Shown here: one piece after another, positions 1-10,488 of the stretch
How the letters are laid out: each line of letters begins with the position of its first letter
How positions within the stretch are numbered: the stretch's first letter is position 1
The notes under the pieces: generated by a model
Told to the model about the DNA's origin: nothing
The model's database searches: none
The model's input: the letters and a program-made list of their open reading frames with translations, nothing else
From: Daphnia carinata
Taxonomy: Eukaryota > Arthropoda > Branchiopoda > Diplostraca > Daphniidae
Assembly (NCBI RefSeq): GCF_022539665.2
Contig: NC_081339.1
Location: 8,243,367 to 8,307,366, forward strand
DNA length: 64,000 bases
Direction of reading: 5' to 3'
Translations under genes and position numbers: made by a program

Positions 1-690
1 AAAAAAAAATAATTTTTGTCACAATATATGTACCGGTCTTGCCATAAAACCACGAGTAGGACACATTTCATTTTAGGGTAATGCGCTATTTAATTTTGCC
101 ATATGCTTCCCTTTAAAAAAAAAAAAGATTAAGTGCTATGCACATAAAGCTGTAGCGAAACGTAGATCTGCAAACACGTAACCGTATTATGCGAAGCGGT
201 AAAATGAATCATTTAATAGACTTTAATATGGAGCAATAAAAAAAGACAGATGCAAGTGAGAAAAACCGGTTTTAATTGGAAATTGCCCTGCTCCGCTCTT
301 CTGGAAAAGTGCTGGTCCTTTTTACGTGTGCTGATTACTATGCAAGTAATACGCAACACGTCATTTGACCGAGAAAGTTTTTTAAGCTTACACCTCCAAA
401 AATTGGGGTTTTAATAGCAATGGATCTTTGGCCGTCAGCGTAGTAACTGGAAATCTAGCTTTCTCTGAATTAGCGAAGATATTACCAGTTAATCTTCTTG
501 ATAATCATATCTTTGCAATTTGCAAAAAAAAAAGTAATTTTCACCTCGTATCTCACTTGGTCAAAGCTAAACCAATAGTTCAATAGATTGTTAAAAGAAT
601 TCATAAAAGATCTCTTAGTGTTTAACAAAGATTTCCGTTTTTCAAAGATGGCACATCAATAAATCAAACAGACAAATCGAATGTTAACGA
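1..690. other. AT-rich stretch without a recognisable gene
   Basis: No open frame with codon-like structure and no repeat I recognise. The right end is the 3' flank of the minus-strand secreted protein gene. Confidence 0.5.
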
Positions 691-697
691 ACAGGTA

Positions 698-703
698 TTT
701 ATT
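698..703 (-). promoter_or_regulatory. polyadenylation signal AATAAA (minus strand)
   Basis: TTTATT on the plus strand reads AATAAA on the minus strand, about 160 bp past the stop codon of the secreted protein gene. Confidence 0.5.
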
Positions 704-862
704 AACTAATATACAATCTGCAAAGCCAAACAGCAACACAAAAGATTGGCCATGAAACATTAAACTGAGTGGTCACCATATAATAAACCAGTTATTAAAT
801 AGAATTCGTGATTACTAACAACAATAGAACATTCGCTATGAGTGCCATTCGTTCACGTTGTG

Positions 863-1498
863 CTAGCCAATGGCGAGTCCGGTCAATGTAATGTTTTTGT
901 AAGTTACTCTGATGTTTGGGAACGTGCTGATTCTGTTGACAAATCTAACGGGCATGACCACTTTGCTGAAGAACGATAAAAAGGACTTGTCAGTAAAACT
1001 TGCGTGACGTGGTATTGAATCAAAACTTGGCATAATCACATCCTCAGAAACGGTCCGCCTGATGTGCTTCTCGTTCTGCACGCCACTCGTGTCTTTCCAA
1101 TCGTGACGAATGCCACTCACCATCGGATGCAGAAAGTTGGTGGACTGATGCTGGACACCAAAAGGGAAACTGTACGTTTTTGGGATATAATTGCGTCGAT
1201 TGTATACATGACTGCTGCCAATGGGATAGAGCAAACCGGAAGGCTGACCATTGTAAGCAACGGGAAGATTGACGTGAATCCAAGGAATTAAACGAAAAGA
1301 CGACACGGGCTCATGGCCACTGTTGAACAGAGATGCGGCCGGAGAACTCCAGACTGCAAGGGCGAATGCCGCAAAGATGATTGCCGTTGTGGTTTTGGAT
1401 TTCAACTACAAGTATGTAATTGAAAACATTGTGCAAAAGACGAATATTCAAATACCAAAATTCGCTTCTCTAAACTTGCATGAAAAAAATACCTTCAT
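863..1498 (-). CDS. small secreted protein, probable member of the 13-17 kb family
   Basis: Two exons, minus strand: 1498..1493 (ATG AAG, then a GT donor) and 1405..863, ending in TAG. Together they give 182 residues. The long frame has no ATG of its own; its first codon is TTG directly after an acceptor ending CTTGTAG, so I placed the start in the two-codon upstream exon. The protein begins MKLKSKTTTAIIFAAFALAV, a typical signal peptide, and has no transmembrane segment after it. Its tail ends TLTGLAIG, which resembles the PGLAING tail of the 249-residue protein at 13.2 kb, and a Ser/Phe-rich stretch lies before it as in that protein. I do not recognise a known domain. Membership of the same secreted family is an inference from the tail, the size and the early intron. 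Confidence 0.6.
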
Positions 1499-2655
1499 CT
1501 TGCTATTGATGGCGATCTGGTGAAGTGGCAACCACAATGGATGGCGGAACACTAAAGAATGCCCAATACGAACAAGTCCTACGAGTTCGTCTTGGCACCT
1601 GCGGTGGTTTAACAAAATTTCCTTTCGGCACACGAACAAAAAAAATCAACCGTGATACAACAGAACCGATCGAATAATTTTTGAAGTCCCAGATTCGAGT
1701 ATCCCAACCGCACGCAAAGGCCGTCCGAAAAGGTGACGACTAGTGGGTATGTTTATTTTTCTTTTTTTATGATCATGCATAACGGTACATGCTCGACAAC
1801 GGCCAAAATTGTGCATATGTAATTTTTCTGTGTTTTTATTTTCCGGATATTTGTTGTTTCGGTGAATGGCATGCCGGTATCTAGTTGATGGTCAAATCTA
1901 AGAAAAATCATACCCCTTGTCCTATTTCGTTACAAGTTCTTGACGATTGCGAAATTAGTCAAGTTTGGTACACATTTTCAGTTTTTTGTACATAGTATAA
2001 CCGCACAGCTTTTTTTTTTTGTATTTGTAACGCAACCTCATTTGATTTCCGTTTCCTTTGAGTTTAATGGTTTAGCATATACAGGGTGCTACTTCTGCGA
2101 CGAAACAAGTTTTGGTTATTGCGAAAATGAAGGCATATTTCAAAAAATTGCCATAAGTATTCGCCATCAGATATGTCCTACTTTATCGAACATCGTCCAG
2201 AAAATGGAAGAACATCCACTGTCTTAATGTTCTATTGCCTTCTCTGGATTCAACATGGGCTGAATTGATAATTGAATTAAACATTTTCCGGTGAAGAAAC
2301 GTATACACATACCTTTAGTTATTTTGAGATGATCTTGGTCATTCCATTCCTCTGGATTACAAATCTACGAATTGTGTACATTAGTACTATTTCCATCAAA
2401 AAGTTTACTTGGTAATGGCAATCAGGCACCATTGCGCCAAACGTATGTTATCTGTCATTTCAATTCGACAACAAATCAAATATCAGCACTACACTAGTTA
2501 CACGAAATTTTAGCGTACTCTAATAGCTTCTACACTAATCTTGTACTCTGTATCGCAAAATAATTATAGCCGAAGCAGAAAGAACGCACCACTGTACAGG
2601 TATGGATATTCAGGCATGAGAAAGTTATTCTTATGAAAAAGTGTGCTTTATTAGA
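1499..2655. other. intergenic, nothing recognised
   Basis: AT-rich sequence between two divergently transcribed genes. The promoters of both must lie here, but I see no clear TATA box. A frame at 1940-2227 has no recognisable product. Confidence 0.4.
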
Positions 2656-3863
2656 ATGGCTGCTGCAACATTTGTGCAAGGAAGTTGCAAGACCATGTGC
2701 CCACCTGATGAATATGAAATGTACACAAATATGAATGTTTCCTATACAAATGTATCTTATAATTTCTGCCTCAACTTTTCAGAAGAAAAGTGCATAATTT
2801 GGTACGGCCCTTTGAGACCTCTTTTCTTTCAGCAGTTAAATGCTATAGCAGGTCTGCTGCTGGGCAGTCATCAGCCAGAAATAAAAATATAAGGGATTTG
2901 CCGACTTTGGAAAACACTGTCAAGTATCTCTTCCAACAGTAATGATACAAATCTTACGGAAATTTGTTTTCTGCTCCTAATAATCTCTTGTATTTTTACC
3001 AGAGTTCTTGATAGAAGAAAAACATCATTGGCACAATTATATGACTTTGTGTTTGACAGACTGAGAGCAGTTCGTCAAGATTTGGTTGTTCAGGGCTATT
3101 TGGAAGGATTTTCTGGTGTGAGAACAGTTACTGTTGCAAAAATTCTTGAATATTGTGTTCGTTTTTATATCTACTTCCAGTTCAGGTATTCGATGAATTT
3201 CCCTTATATTGTTATACATATTTTAATATATTTTCAATGAAATTTTCTGTTGCAGATTATCCCATCTTCCTGCATCAGCATTTAGCAGCCATCTTAATCA
3301 AAATCATCTTGATGAGTGTTTAAGTCAATTGCTTCATCTGTATTCCGAAATCGAAGTCAAGAATCGGGACTTGCTTCTCCAGACCAGTCATATAGAAATT
3401 GAAGCCCTTGATTTACTGCTGTCAAAGAACTCCTCAGGTCTTCACCGAGCACTACAACTACCATCAAGGACAAAATCGAACATTATAGTGCGCAACTCGA
3501 TTGAAATCAGTGTTTCTCTCTGGTTAGGCAATTTTGTTAGAGCAAACCATATTGCTCGAAGCTTGCCATTGAATCTGCAGTTAGCCTATCGTGCACATTT
3601 TTCACTCTTACGACCAAGAGTTTTAGAAGTTTATGAGCGTGGATATCGGTCTCCACAAGGAACCAAATTTCCTCTTGAAAAGCTCCGTCGTTATCTTTTG
3701 TTCGACACTGCACGTCAAACTGCCGAATTCTGCGTTGATTGCGGCCTTTCTTTGGATGACACAGGATCTTCCGTAATCTTTAAAACGGGAACTGCGTTAA
3801 AATTCAGCACGTCTTTACAGTCAAATAATCTTTACGATCAAGATATTGAAGAGACTCTCGAGA

Positions 3864-4443
<580 letters not shown>

Positions 4444-4502
4444 TAAACTTGTTTCTTTCAAAATGTTAGGTAATTTCTTTTTTTAATTAATTATTTTAGT
4501 TC

Positions 4503-4508
4503 AATAAA
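4503..4508 (+). promoter_or_regulatory. polyadenylation signal AATAAA of ADAT2
   Basis: AATAAA about 60 bp past the ADAT2 stop codon. It may also serve a shared SAC3D1-ADAT2 transcript. Confidence 0.6.
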
Positions 4509-4509
4509 A

Positions 4510-4900
4510 GCTAGTCTTTTTCTTGCAACGAGGCGTGTGATTAGTTAGACTGTGATTTACGGCGACTTGACGCAACAAATCAATACTCGCTTTAAGATGG
4601 ATGCGAATTTTTTAAAATTATTTTTAGTAAAATATCATGCAAACGTCTAAGACAATTGTTGGGGCATCTAACAAAACCAAAAATTGTTCCGCGCAGTTTC
4701 TTTTCAACTTGTCTGTTCCGTTCAGATTTTCATGAAACATGGTCTTTAATTATTATTTTAAAAATATTACTGCTGTAGTAAAAAAATTTTAAACCCTTGG
4801 ACAAAGTTCGATTAATTCATTAAATCTCGAATCAATAAGTTTTTTTATCCATTTATGGCTGGAAATGCTTTAAAAATAACTTCAAATAGCGCAACTCCAC
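4510..4900. other. intergenic, AT-rich
   Basis: No gene, repeat or strong promoter motif seen between ADAT2 and the repeat-containing protein gene. Confidence 0.4.
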
Positions 4901-4901
4901 T

Positions 4902-6401
4902 ATGGTGACACGTCTAGAGTGTCCCCAAAACGATATAAGAAAAAATTGCAAATCCAAATTAAAATCTTTTTTTGCACAAGCAATCAAAGCCTTTACTATC
5001 TTTTCCAAGATGTCTTCGTACGTGAAATTGTCAGCTAAAGTGATCGGTGTAGTGGCCGTTGGAGCCAGTGTCGTTGCAATTGGATGGCTAGGATGGAAAG
5101 CCTATTCCAAAGTGAGTGGAAAAACCCTGCAAGCTGATGGAAGTACTCCAGCGGCAGTGGATGAGGTTAACATGGTACCTCCAGGAGATGAAGAGCGCGT
5201 GTTGGAAGCTGCAGTTGGCGATTTAGATCTGGGGCCAAACTGCCCACCGCGTCGAAAGAGGAATGCCTCCTACCTGCGAAGATTGGCCAGAAGAACCAAA
5301 GAGAGAGAAGAGGGAGCCGCACGAGAACAACAAGCGACTCCAGTTGTGCAAGATCCTTGTGCAGCGGATGCCGTCGTGGATCCTGTGGTCGTCGTCATTG
5401 AAGAGGACGCTTCACCATCTGCGGACGAAATGGACGATTCTGTCAAAGAGGGCGCATTGCCTGAGCCAGTTGCTGATCCTGCCTGTACAGAACATCCTGT
5501 TACTGTCACCCGGCACGAGCTTGTCGAGGATGTTCGCGCTTGCGAAGGCGAGCAATTGGTTGATGGAATTGCTGATGCGGTCGCAGACGCTCCTGTTCGA
5601 GTAGGTAAGAAGAGAAATGCCGCCTACCAGCGGAGGTTGGCCAAGAGGGCGAATGAGAGAGCTGAGAGGGCCGCACGAGAACAACAAGCGACTCCAGCAG
5701 AAGCATCCGTTTTACCCGTCGTTGAAGCAGAAGCTTCGGTCGTAGTGGATCACGTTCCTGATGCCACCGTGGAGGCTGAGTTACCTGAATCAGCATGTGA
5801 TCTTGCCGCCGAGGAACAAGATCCCATTCCCATCCGACACGAGTGTGTCGTTGATGTTGTTCCTGTTCAGGACGAGAGGTTAGTTGATGGAACTGCTGTT
5901 GAAGTCCCAGTTGCTCCGGTTCGTGTTGGCCAGTATAGAAAGCCACAAAAGGCACTGTGGAATGCCTCCTACCAGCGAAGATTGGCCAGAAGAGCGAAAG
6001 AGAGAGAAGAAAGAGCCGCACGAGAACAACAAGCTACTCCCGTTGTGCAAGATCCTTGTGCAGCGGATGCCATCGTTGAACCTGTGGTCGTCGTCGTTGA
6101 AGAGGAAGCTTCACTATCTGCGAACCAAATGGACGATTCCGTCAAAGAGGACGCATTGCCTGAGCCAGTTGCTGATCCAGTCTGTACAGAACATACTGTT
6201 ACTGTCACCCGGCACGAGCTTGTCGAGGATGTTCGCTCTTGCGAAGGCGAGCAATTGGTTGATGGAATTGCTGATGCGGTCGCAGACGCTCCTGTTCGAG
6301 TAGGTAAGAAGAGAAATGCCTCCTACCACCGGAGATTGGCCAAAAGGGCGAAGGAGCGAGAGGAGAGAGCTGCTTTGGAGCAAGCGGTTGTTGGGGAGTA
6401 A
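4902..6401 (+). CDS. membrane-anchored repeat protein, unknown function
   Basis: An uninterrupted 499-residue frame. A second ATG at 5010 (MSSYVKLSAKVIGV...) would give 463 residues; both starts have A at -3. Soon after the second start is one hydrophobic segment (IGVVAVGASVVAIGWLGW), a likely membrane anchor. The rest alternates two kinds of block. A basic block (NASYxRRLA[R/K]RxxExxxxA, then EQ) occurs four times, at about residues 125, 243, 350 and 470. Between them are Val/Ala/Asp/Glu-rich acidic linkers of 90-100 residues. DNA at about 5255-5620 and 5960-6320 is nearly identical, so part of the repeat is a recent duplication. I recognise no known domain. The basic blocks look helical. 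No intron is seen, unlike most neighbours. Confidence 0.65.
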   Translation: MVTRLECPQNDIRKNCKSKLKSFFAQAIKAFTIFSKMSSYVKLSAKVIGVVAVGASVVAIGWLGWKAYSKVSGKTLQADGSTPAAVDEVNMVPPGDEERVLEAAVGDLDLGPNCPPRRKRNASYLRRLARRTKEREEGAAREQQATPVVQDPCAADAVVDPVVVVIEEDASPSADEMDDSVKEGALPEPVADPACTEHPVTVTRHELVEDVRACEGEQLVDGIADAVADAPVRVGKKRNAAYQRRLAKRANERAERAAREQQATPAEASVLPVVEAEASVVVDHVPDATVEAELPESACDLAAEEQDPIPIRHECVVDVVPVQDERLVDGTAVEVPVAPVRVGQYRKPQKALWNASYQRRLARRAKEREERAAREQQATPVVQDPCAADAIVEPVVVVVEEEASLSANQMDDSVKEDALPEPVADPVCTEHTVTVTRHELVEDVRSCEGEQLVDGIADAVADAPVRVGKKRNASYHRRLAKRAKEREERAALEQAVVGE

Positions 6402-6454
6402 ACGGCTCGTTGAGCATTTTGTCTTTTCATTTTTATCCCTCATAATCACAACAG

Positions 6455-6745
6455 AGCTTGTAAGTCAAAATTCTCTTATCTTTCGGTTCAATCTTGTAAA
6501 TATTCACACGTCAAAATTCCCTGTCCCTCCATTTCGGTACGATTTGGTGAATATTACTCGTCAAAATTTCCATTCTGTTCGACCTTGCAAATATTTACTG
6601 TCAAAATTGTTTGTGCCTACATTTCATTTCGATTTTGTAAATATTTACTTGTCAACGTTTCTTGTATCGTCATGTCAGTTCAATTTTGTATGGATTTACT
6701 TGTCAAAATTTTATGTACATTTCAGTTTGGTTTTGTAAATACCTG
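6455..6745 (+). repeat. degenerate tandem repeat downstream of the repeat protein gene
   Basis: About five or six copies of a unit near 50-60 bp, each with GTCAAAATT followed by a T/C-rich part and then TTTTGTAAATATTTACT or a variant. Copies are clearly related but diverged. It probably lies in the 3' UTR or just beyond. Confidence 0.7.
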
Positions 6746-8040
6746 TGATGCCGCTCTCTCCCAGTTGTAATTCGAAGGAAGTGGTTGACGAACCCGTAAT
6801 GGAGTTGTTGATTGCCGTATGTGGGGACTACCAACAATGTATGCTTATGTTTCAATTGTCTTTTTCATGGCACAAGTTTGCATTGCAAGTGGCGGGATGG
6901 TGAGCAATATTGCCATCTCCCACATGCATGCACCCGCCTGAAAAAGACCTCTACGAGAGTTGCTTGTCTCGTAGCGATGGCAAAGTGTACAGGTAGTCTT
7001 CACCTCCACGGCAGTCTTCAGCTACCTCTACGGGGGATTTTATCCTTAAATGAGTTAACCGGATCCGGACGGTTGCCACTGCGGAGAAAGCAGAGCAAGG
7101 TTTGAGTTCTATCTGCTGTACAAAACAAAATTTTCTGTTCGGTTCTTGTAAATACCACAAAATTCTTAAGTTAAGGTTTGAGTTTTATTTCATTTTCATC
7201 CCAAAAAGCAAAAAATTCAGTAGATCTTCAATGATTTCCATAAAACAAGCAACTGTATTATACATTCGAGAGGGTTATTTATAATTTAAATCGTTTAAAG
7301 TTCTTTAAAGCAATAAGATCCTCGCATGCAATGCCGGCTTTATCCTCATAGCATAGGCGGCTGTCCTACACCGCAATTGTTTGAACGTTAAATATTAAGA
7401 ATTCCGTGAACGGGGACCTTTGCAATCGAGATGATCAATGATGTGATTGATGGATACAATTTATTCGTTCACAACAATGAGTATACAGCCACAATCCCCT
7501 GGATTCATACATCGCGCTGTACCGTACTGGCGCGCCAACAGTTGAAAAAGTCGGGCTTATTTGATTGGGCTTATTTAGTCGGGCTTATTTTCTAGCCCAA
7601 CAATTTGGGCGAAAAAAGTATACCACTTGAAATTCTATAAATTACATGGTATATCCTAAATTAAATGCTGATTTCAGGAAAATGATTAATTTTCTCATAA
7701 ACGCAGTTGTTTTATTTATATAGGAACGTCCGTCTGTAGAGTTTATGCATTAGCGAAGCCCTCTTATGTTACGTCAAGTCCTCAGCGAAATCAATCTATG
7801 GATGCGATTGCCCTATTATCGCCCTTTATCACAAGTGATCGGTTAAGACTTTAAGAGGGACACACTGGTACACATTTTGATTTGTATGATTCTGCATTTC
7901 GCTTTAACAAATAGCAATTAACAATAACATTCTTTTTTCCATGTTGTATTTTACGTGTTGGCACTGTTGCACTTGGTTATTGTTTTTCGTCTGCTATCTC
8001 AGTCAAGACAACACTGAATCTGATCTAGTCTATTTTCGCC
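6746..8040. other. intergenic; contains a GTCGGGCTTATT repeat at 7549-7605
   Basis: No gene seen. Two GTCGGGCTTATT motifs sit near 7550-7600 with a short ACCGTACTGGCGCGCC stretch before them. Similar motifs occur at 47.2-47.8 kb, so this is probably a remnant of a dispersed repeat. Confidence 0.4.
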
Positions 8041-9223
8041 ATGCTGAGAAAAGCAGTTTTACAAACATTTCGCCAAGGTTCACCCGATCTTTCTTTATTT
8101 ATATATTATAAACCGAATAATGAGAAAATCGTTTGCAAATAGGCCTAGCTCAATCCTTCTTCAAGAGAAATGCGGTTTCGCTTAGTGAAACCACCGTAAC
8201 TCACCAGCCCATCGAGACGTCAAATGAAGCCGGTGAGAGATCCGTATCCACACAAAAGACGAGCGATGATTCTGGGAATACTGTGGTCGTAGCACCACCA
8301 GAGTTCAGATTTATGTACCCAGAATTTCTCCCTGATCCAGCCATGGAAACAAGGAATAGGCTCAAAGAAAAACTTGAAAGAATGGACATGTTACAAAGGA
8401 GATCAGTTATTGAAATTCCAGAATTTTATACTGGTAAGAAGAAATGAGAATTTGTTTTGTCAATTACTCTTACATATTATTCTTTCAGGATCAATTATGG
8501 CCGTGACTGTTGCTGATGCAAATTCTCCAAACAAATTTGCAAAATTTGTGGGTATTTGTATACAGAGAGGAGGAAGTGGTTTGCGAGCATGGTTTATTTT
8601 ACGAAATGTTGTGGATAAACAAGGAGTAGAAATTCTTTATGAAATGTATTGCCCTCTCATACAAAAGATCGAAGTATTGAGGCTAGAAAGAAGATTGGAT
8701 GAATCATTACTCTATCTGAGAGATGCCTTACCAGAATACAGTACCTTTTCATTTGATATGGAACCAGAAAGGAGATTAAACAACTCTGTTGTACCAATCA
8801 ATCCACTTAAAGTAACTTCCTGCAGTTCATTATAATATTTTGTTTTTAATTCTAATATATTGTTTGGAATTTTAGGTAAAACTACGTCCACGCCCTTGGC
8901 TTGAACGTTGGGAACGCCAGAATTTGCAAGGAGTAGAAGATCTGAAACTTCCGCAGGTCTTCTACGACAGAGCCGCAAAAGTTGCTAAACCATGGGAAAA
9001 ATACGATCTCATGTTACATTACCGGTAAGCGTTCATGAAATCGCGTGTATTTCGTTCGAAGTATTCGTATAATGACAACAACATTTTTATGCATGCGCCC
9101 ATCAGGAAAACTATCCCAGCTGAAGAGCAAGAGAAAATATTTGCCGAAGTTCACTCTCAATTGCAGCAACAAGAGTTAAAAAGAAAATTAAGACGACGTA
9201 GAGGTCCTGATAGTGAACAATAA
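8041..9223 (+). CDS. MRPL19: mitochondrial large-subunit ribosomal protein L19 (bL19m)
   Basis: Five exons, 8041..8077, 8143..8433, 8489..8811, 8876..9024 and 9106..9223, join in frame to 305 residues. The protein belongs to the mitochondrial 39S subunit. Recognisable bL19 blocks are EIPEFYTGSIMAVT, KFVGICIQRGGSGLRAWFIL, GVEILYEMYCPLI and the well-conserved LDESLLYLRDALPEYSTF. PRPWLERWE and PWEKYDLMLHYR follow, then a basic C-terminus (RKLRRRRG). The first exon encodes MLRKAVLQTFRQ, basic and Ser/Thr-free, as expected for the start of a mitochondrial targeting sequence. Length and block order match the animal family. Confidence 0.95.
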
Positions 9224-9492
9224 TGTCTTCAGTGTAGTAATAATAAATTTTTCCCCTTATGATGCCGTGTTATTTACTCTTGTTAGCATTTTAATTTTTA
9301 ATATTGAAGTTGAACATTGATTAGCTACGTAAAAACTAATATTTCGGAAAGGAACAATATTTAAAAAAACCGGTAATATTCAATTTAATTTTTAAAAAAT
9401 GAATGTTTCAAGGCATAACTGCATCGGCTATTATTTAAACTCAACCCAGTAAAGCATCAATGAAAAAGACGTAAAAATTCGGTTAAGATCCG

Positions 9493-9498
9493 TTTATT
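9493..9498 (-). promoter_or_regulatory. polyadenylation signal of RPL12 (minus strand)
   Basis: Reads AATAAA on the minus strand, just after the probable acceptor (9508-9507) of an intron in the 3' UTR. Confidence 0.5.
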
Positions 9499-9506
9499 GA
9501 ACTCAT

Positions 9507-9676
9507 CTGAAAAAGAAAAGCGCGTTTATTAATAATACATTCGGCTTTAGGTGACTCGCACATCTAGCGAGTTGGACGGGATGCCAACCCCAACCACAAC
9601 CAGGTGTTCGGGTAGCATAGTCCCCAGCTGTAAGCTTAGTTCAGCTGGTGACATGACCTTCTGCCTGGAAACTTAC
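9507..9676 (-). other. probable 3' UTR intron of RPL12 with strong hairpins
   Basis: On the minus strand a GTAAG donor at 9676 follows the RPL12 stop by about 25 bp, and a T-rich CTTTTTCAG acceptor ends at 9507. Inside are CCAGCTG..CAGCTGG and ACTCGC..GCGAGT stems with short loops, plus GTTGG..CCAAC. Ribosomal protein introns often host snoRNAs, and human RPL12 hosts SNORA65. An H/ACA RNA here is possible but I could not place clear H and ACA boxes. Confidence 0.35.
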
Positions 9677-9700
9677 CATTACTGACAAGTGGACGCGGAT

Positions 9701-10488
9701 CTACTCTTCTGGAACCTCCAATTCTCCATTGGTGACCGCCTCGGTGATTTCACGGGGGGTTCGCCCATCGATCGTGCAACCAACGGACTAAAATATAAAT
9801 GCATTTCAGTACTCATTAGTCTTACACTGTGCAATATCTTTACCATGCAAGTTCCCAAAATTTCCTTAACAGTTCCAAGAAGGTATCGGGATTGTGATCT
9901 TATCCTCATGATCCTGGCAATGGAAATTACTTCATCAAAAGTGATGTTGCCATTGTGCTTGACTGAAAAAATAGGAATTATGGTACAGCTTAAGACAAAC
10001 ATATGATAACAATCTTACTGTTCTTTTGCTTCTTGCGGTCACGAGGAGGCTCTTTCAAAGCCTTGATAACCAAGGAAGAAGCTGAGGGAACAACTGAGAC
10101 TGCTGCTTGACGATTCTGAATTGTCAGCTGGACAGTAATCTTCAATCCTTTCCAATCCTGGGTTCCTTTAGCAATATCTTCACCAACCTTCTTGGGGGAC
10201 TACACAGACAGCATGTGGAATGTTAATACTGGTACACAAATAGTGATATATGTTTAAACTCACCAAACCCAATGGACCGATCTTAGGAGCCAAAGATGAA
10301 GTGGCACCGATTTCTCCACCAACAGCACGTAGGTAGACTATAGATTTGAAAAATCGTGGTTAAAATGCAAGTACGGTGACCGACTAGCATGACATGACAG
10401 CAAACAACTAATTCGCGAACAGTACATTTAGGTTTAGAATCATTTACTTACTGATTTTAACCTCAGAGGGATCGAATTTGGGAGGCAT
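9701..10488 (-). CDS. RPL12: 60S ribosomal protein L12 (uL11)
   Basis: Five exons on the minus strand, 10488..10452, 10337..10264, 10199..10019, 9962..9844 and 9787..9701, join to 165 residues, exactly the usual length. The protein binds 28S rRNA at the base of the P stalk in cytosolic ribosomes. Blocks visible: [40 protein letters not shown], the [35 protein letters not shown] region, [25 protein letters not shown] and [14 protein letters not shown]. All introns are short. A further intron seems to lie in the 3' UTR. Confidence 0.95.

Noticed and set aside
5263-6449. Several long open frames on both strands overlapping the 499-residue gene
   Set aside because: They mirror the repeated, GC-rich codon pattern of the real frame and have no start context or motif.
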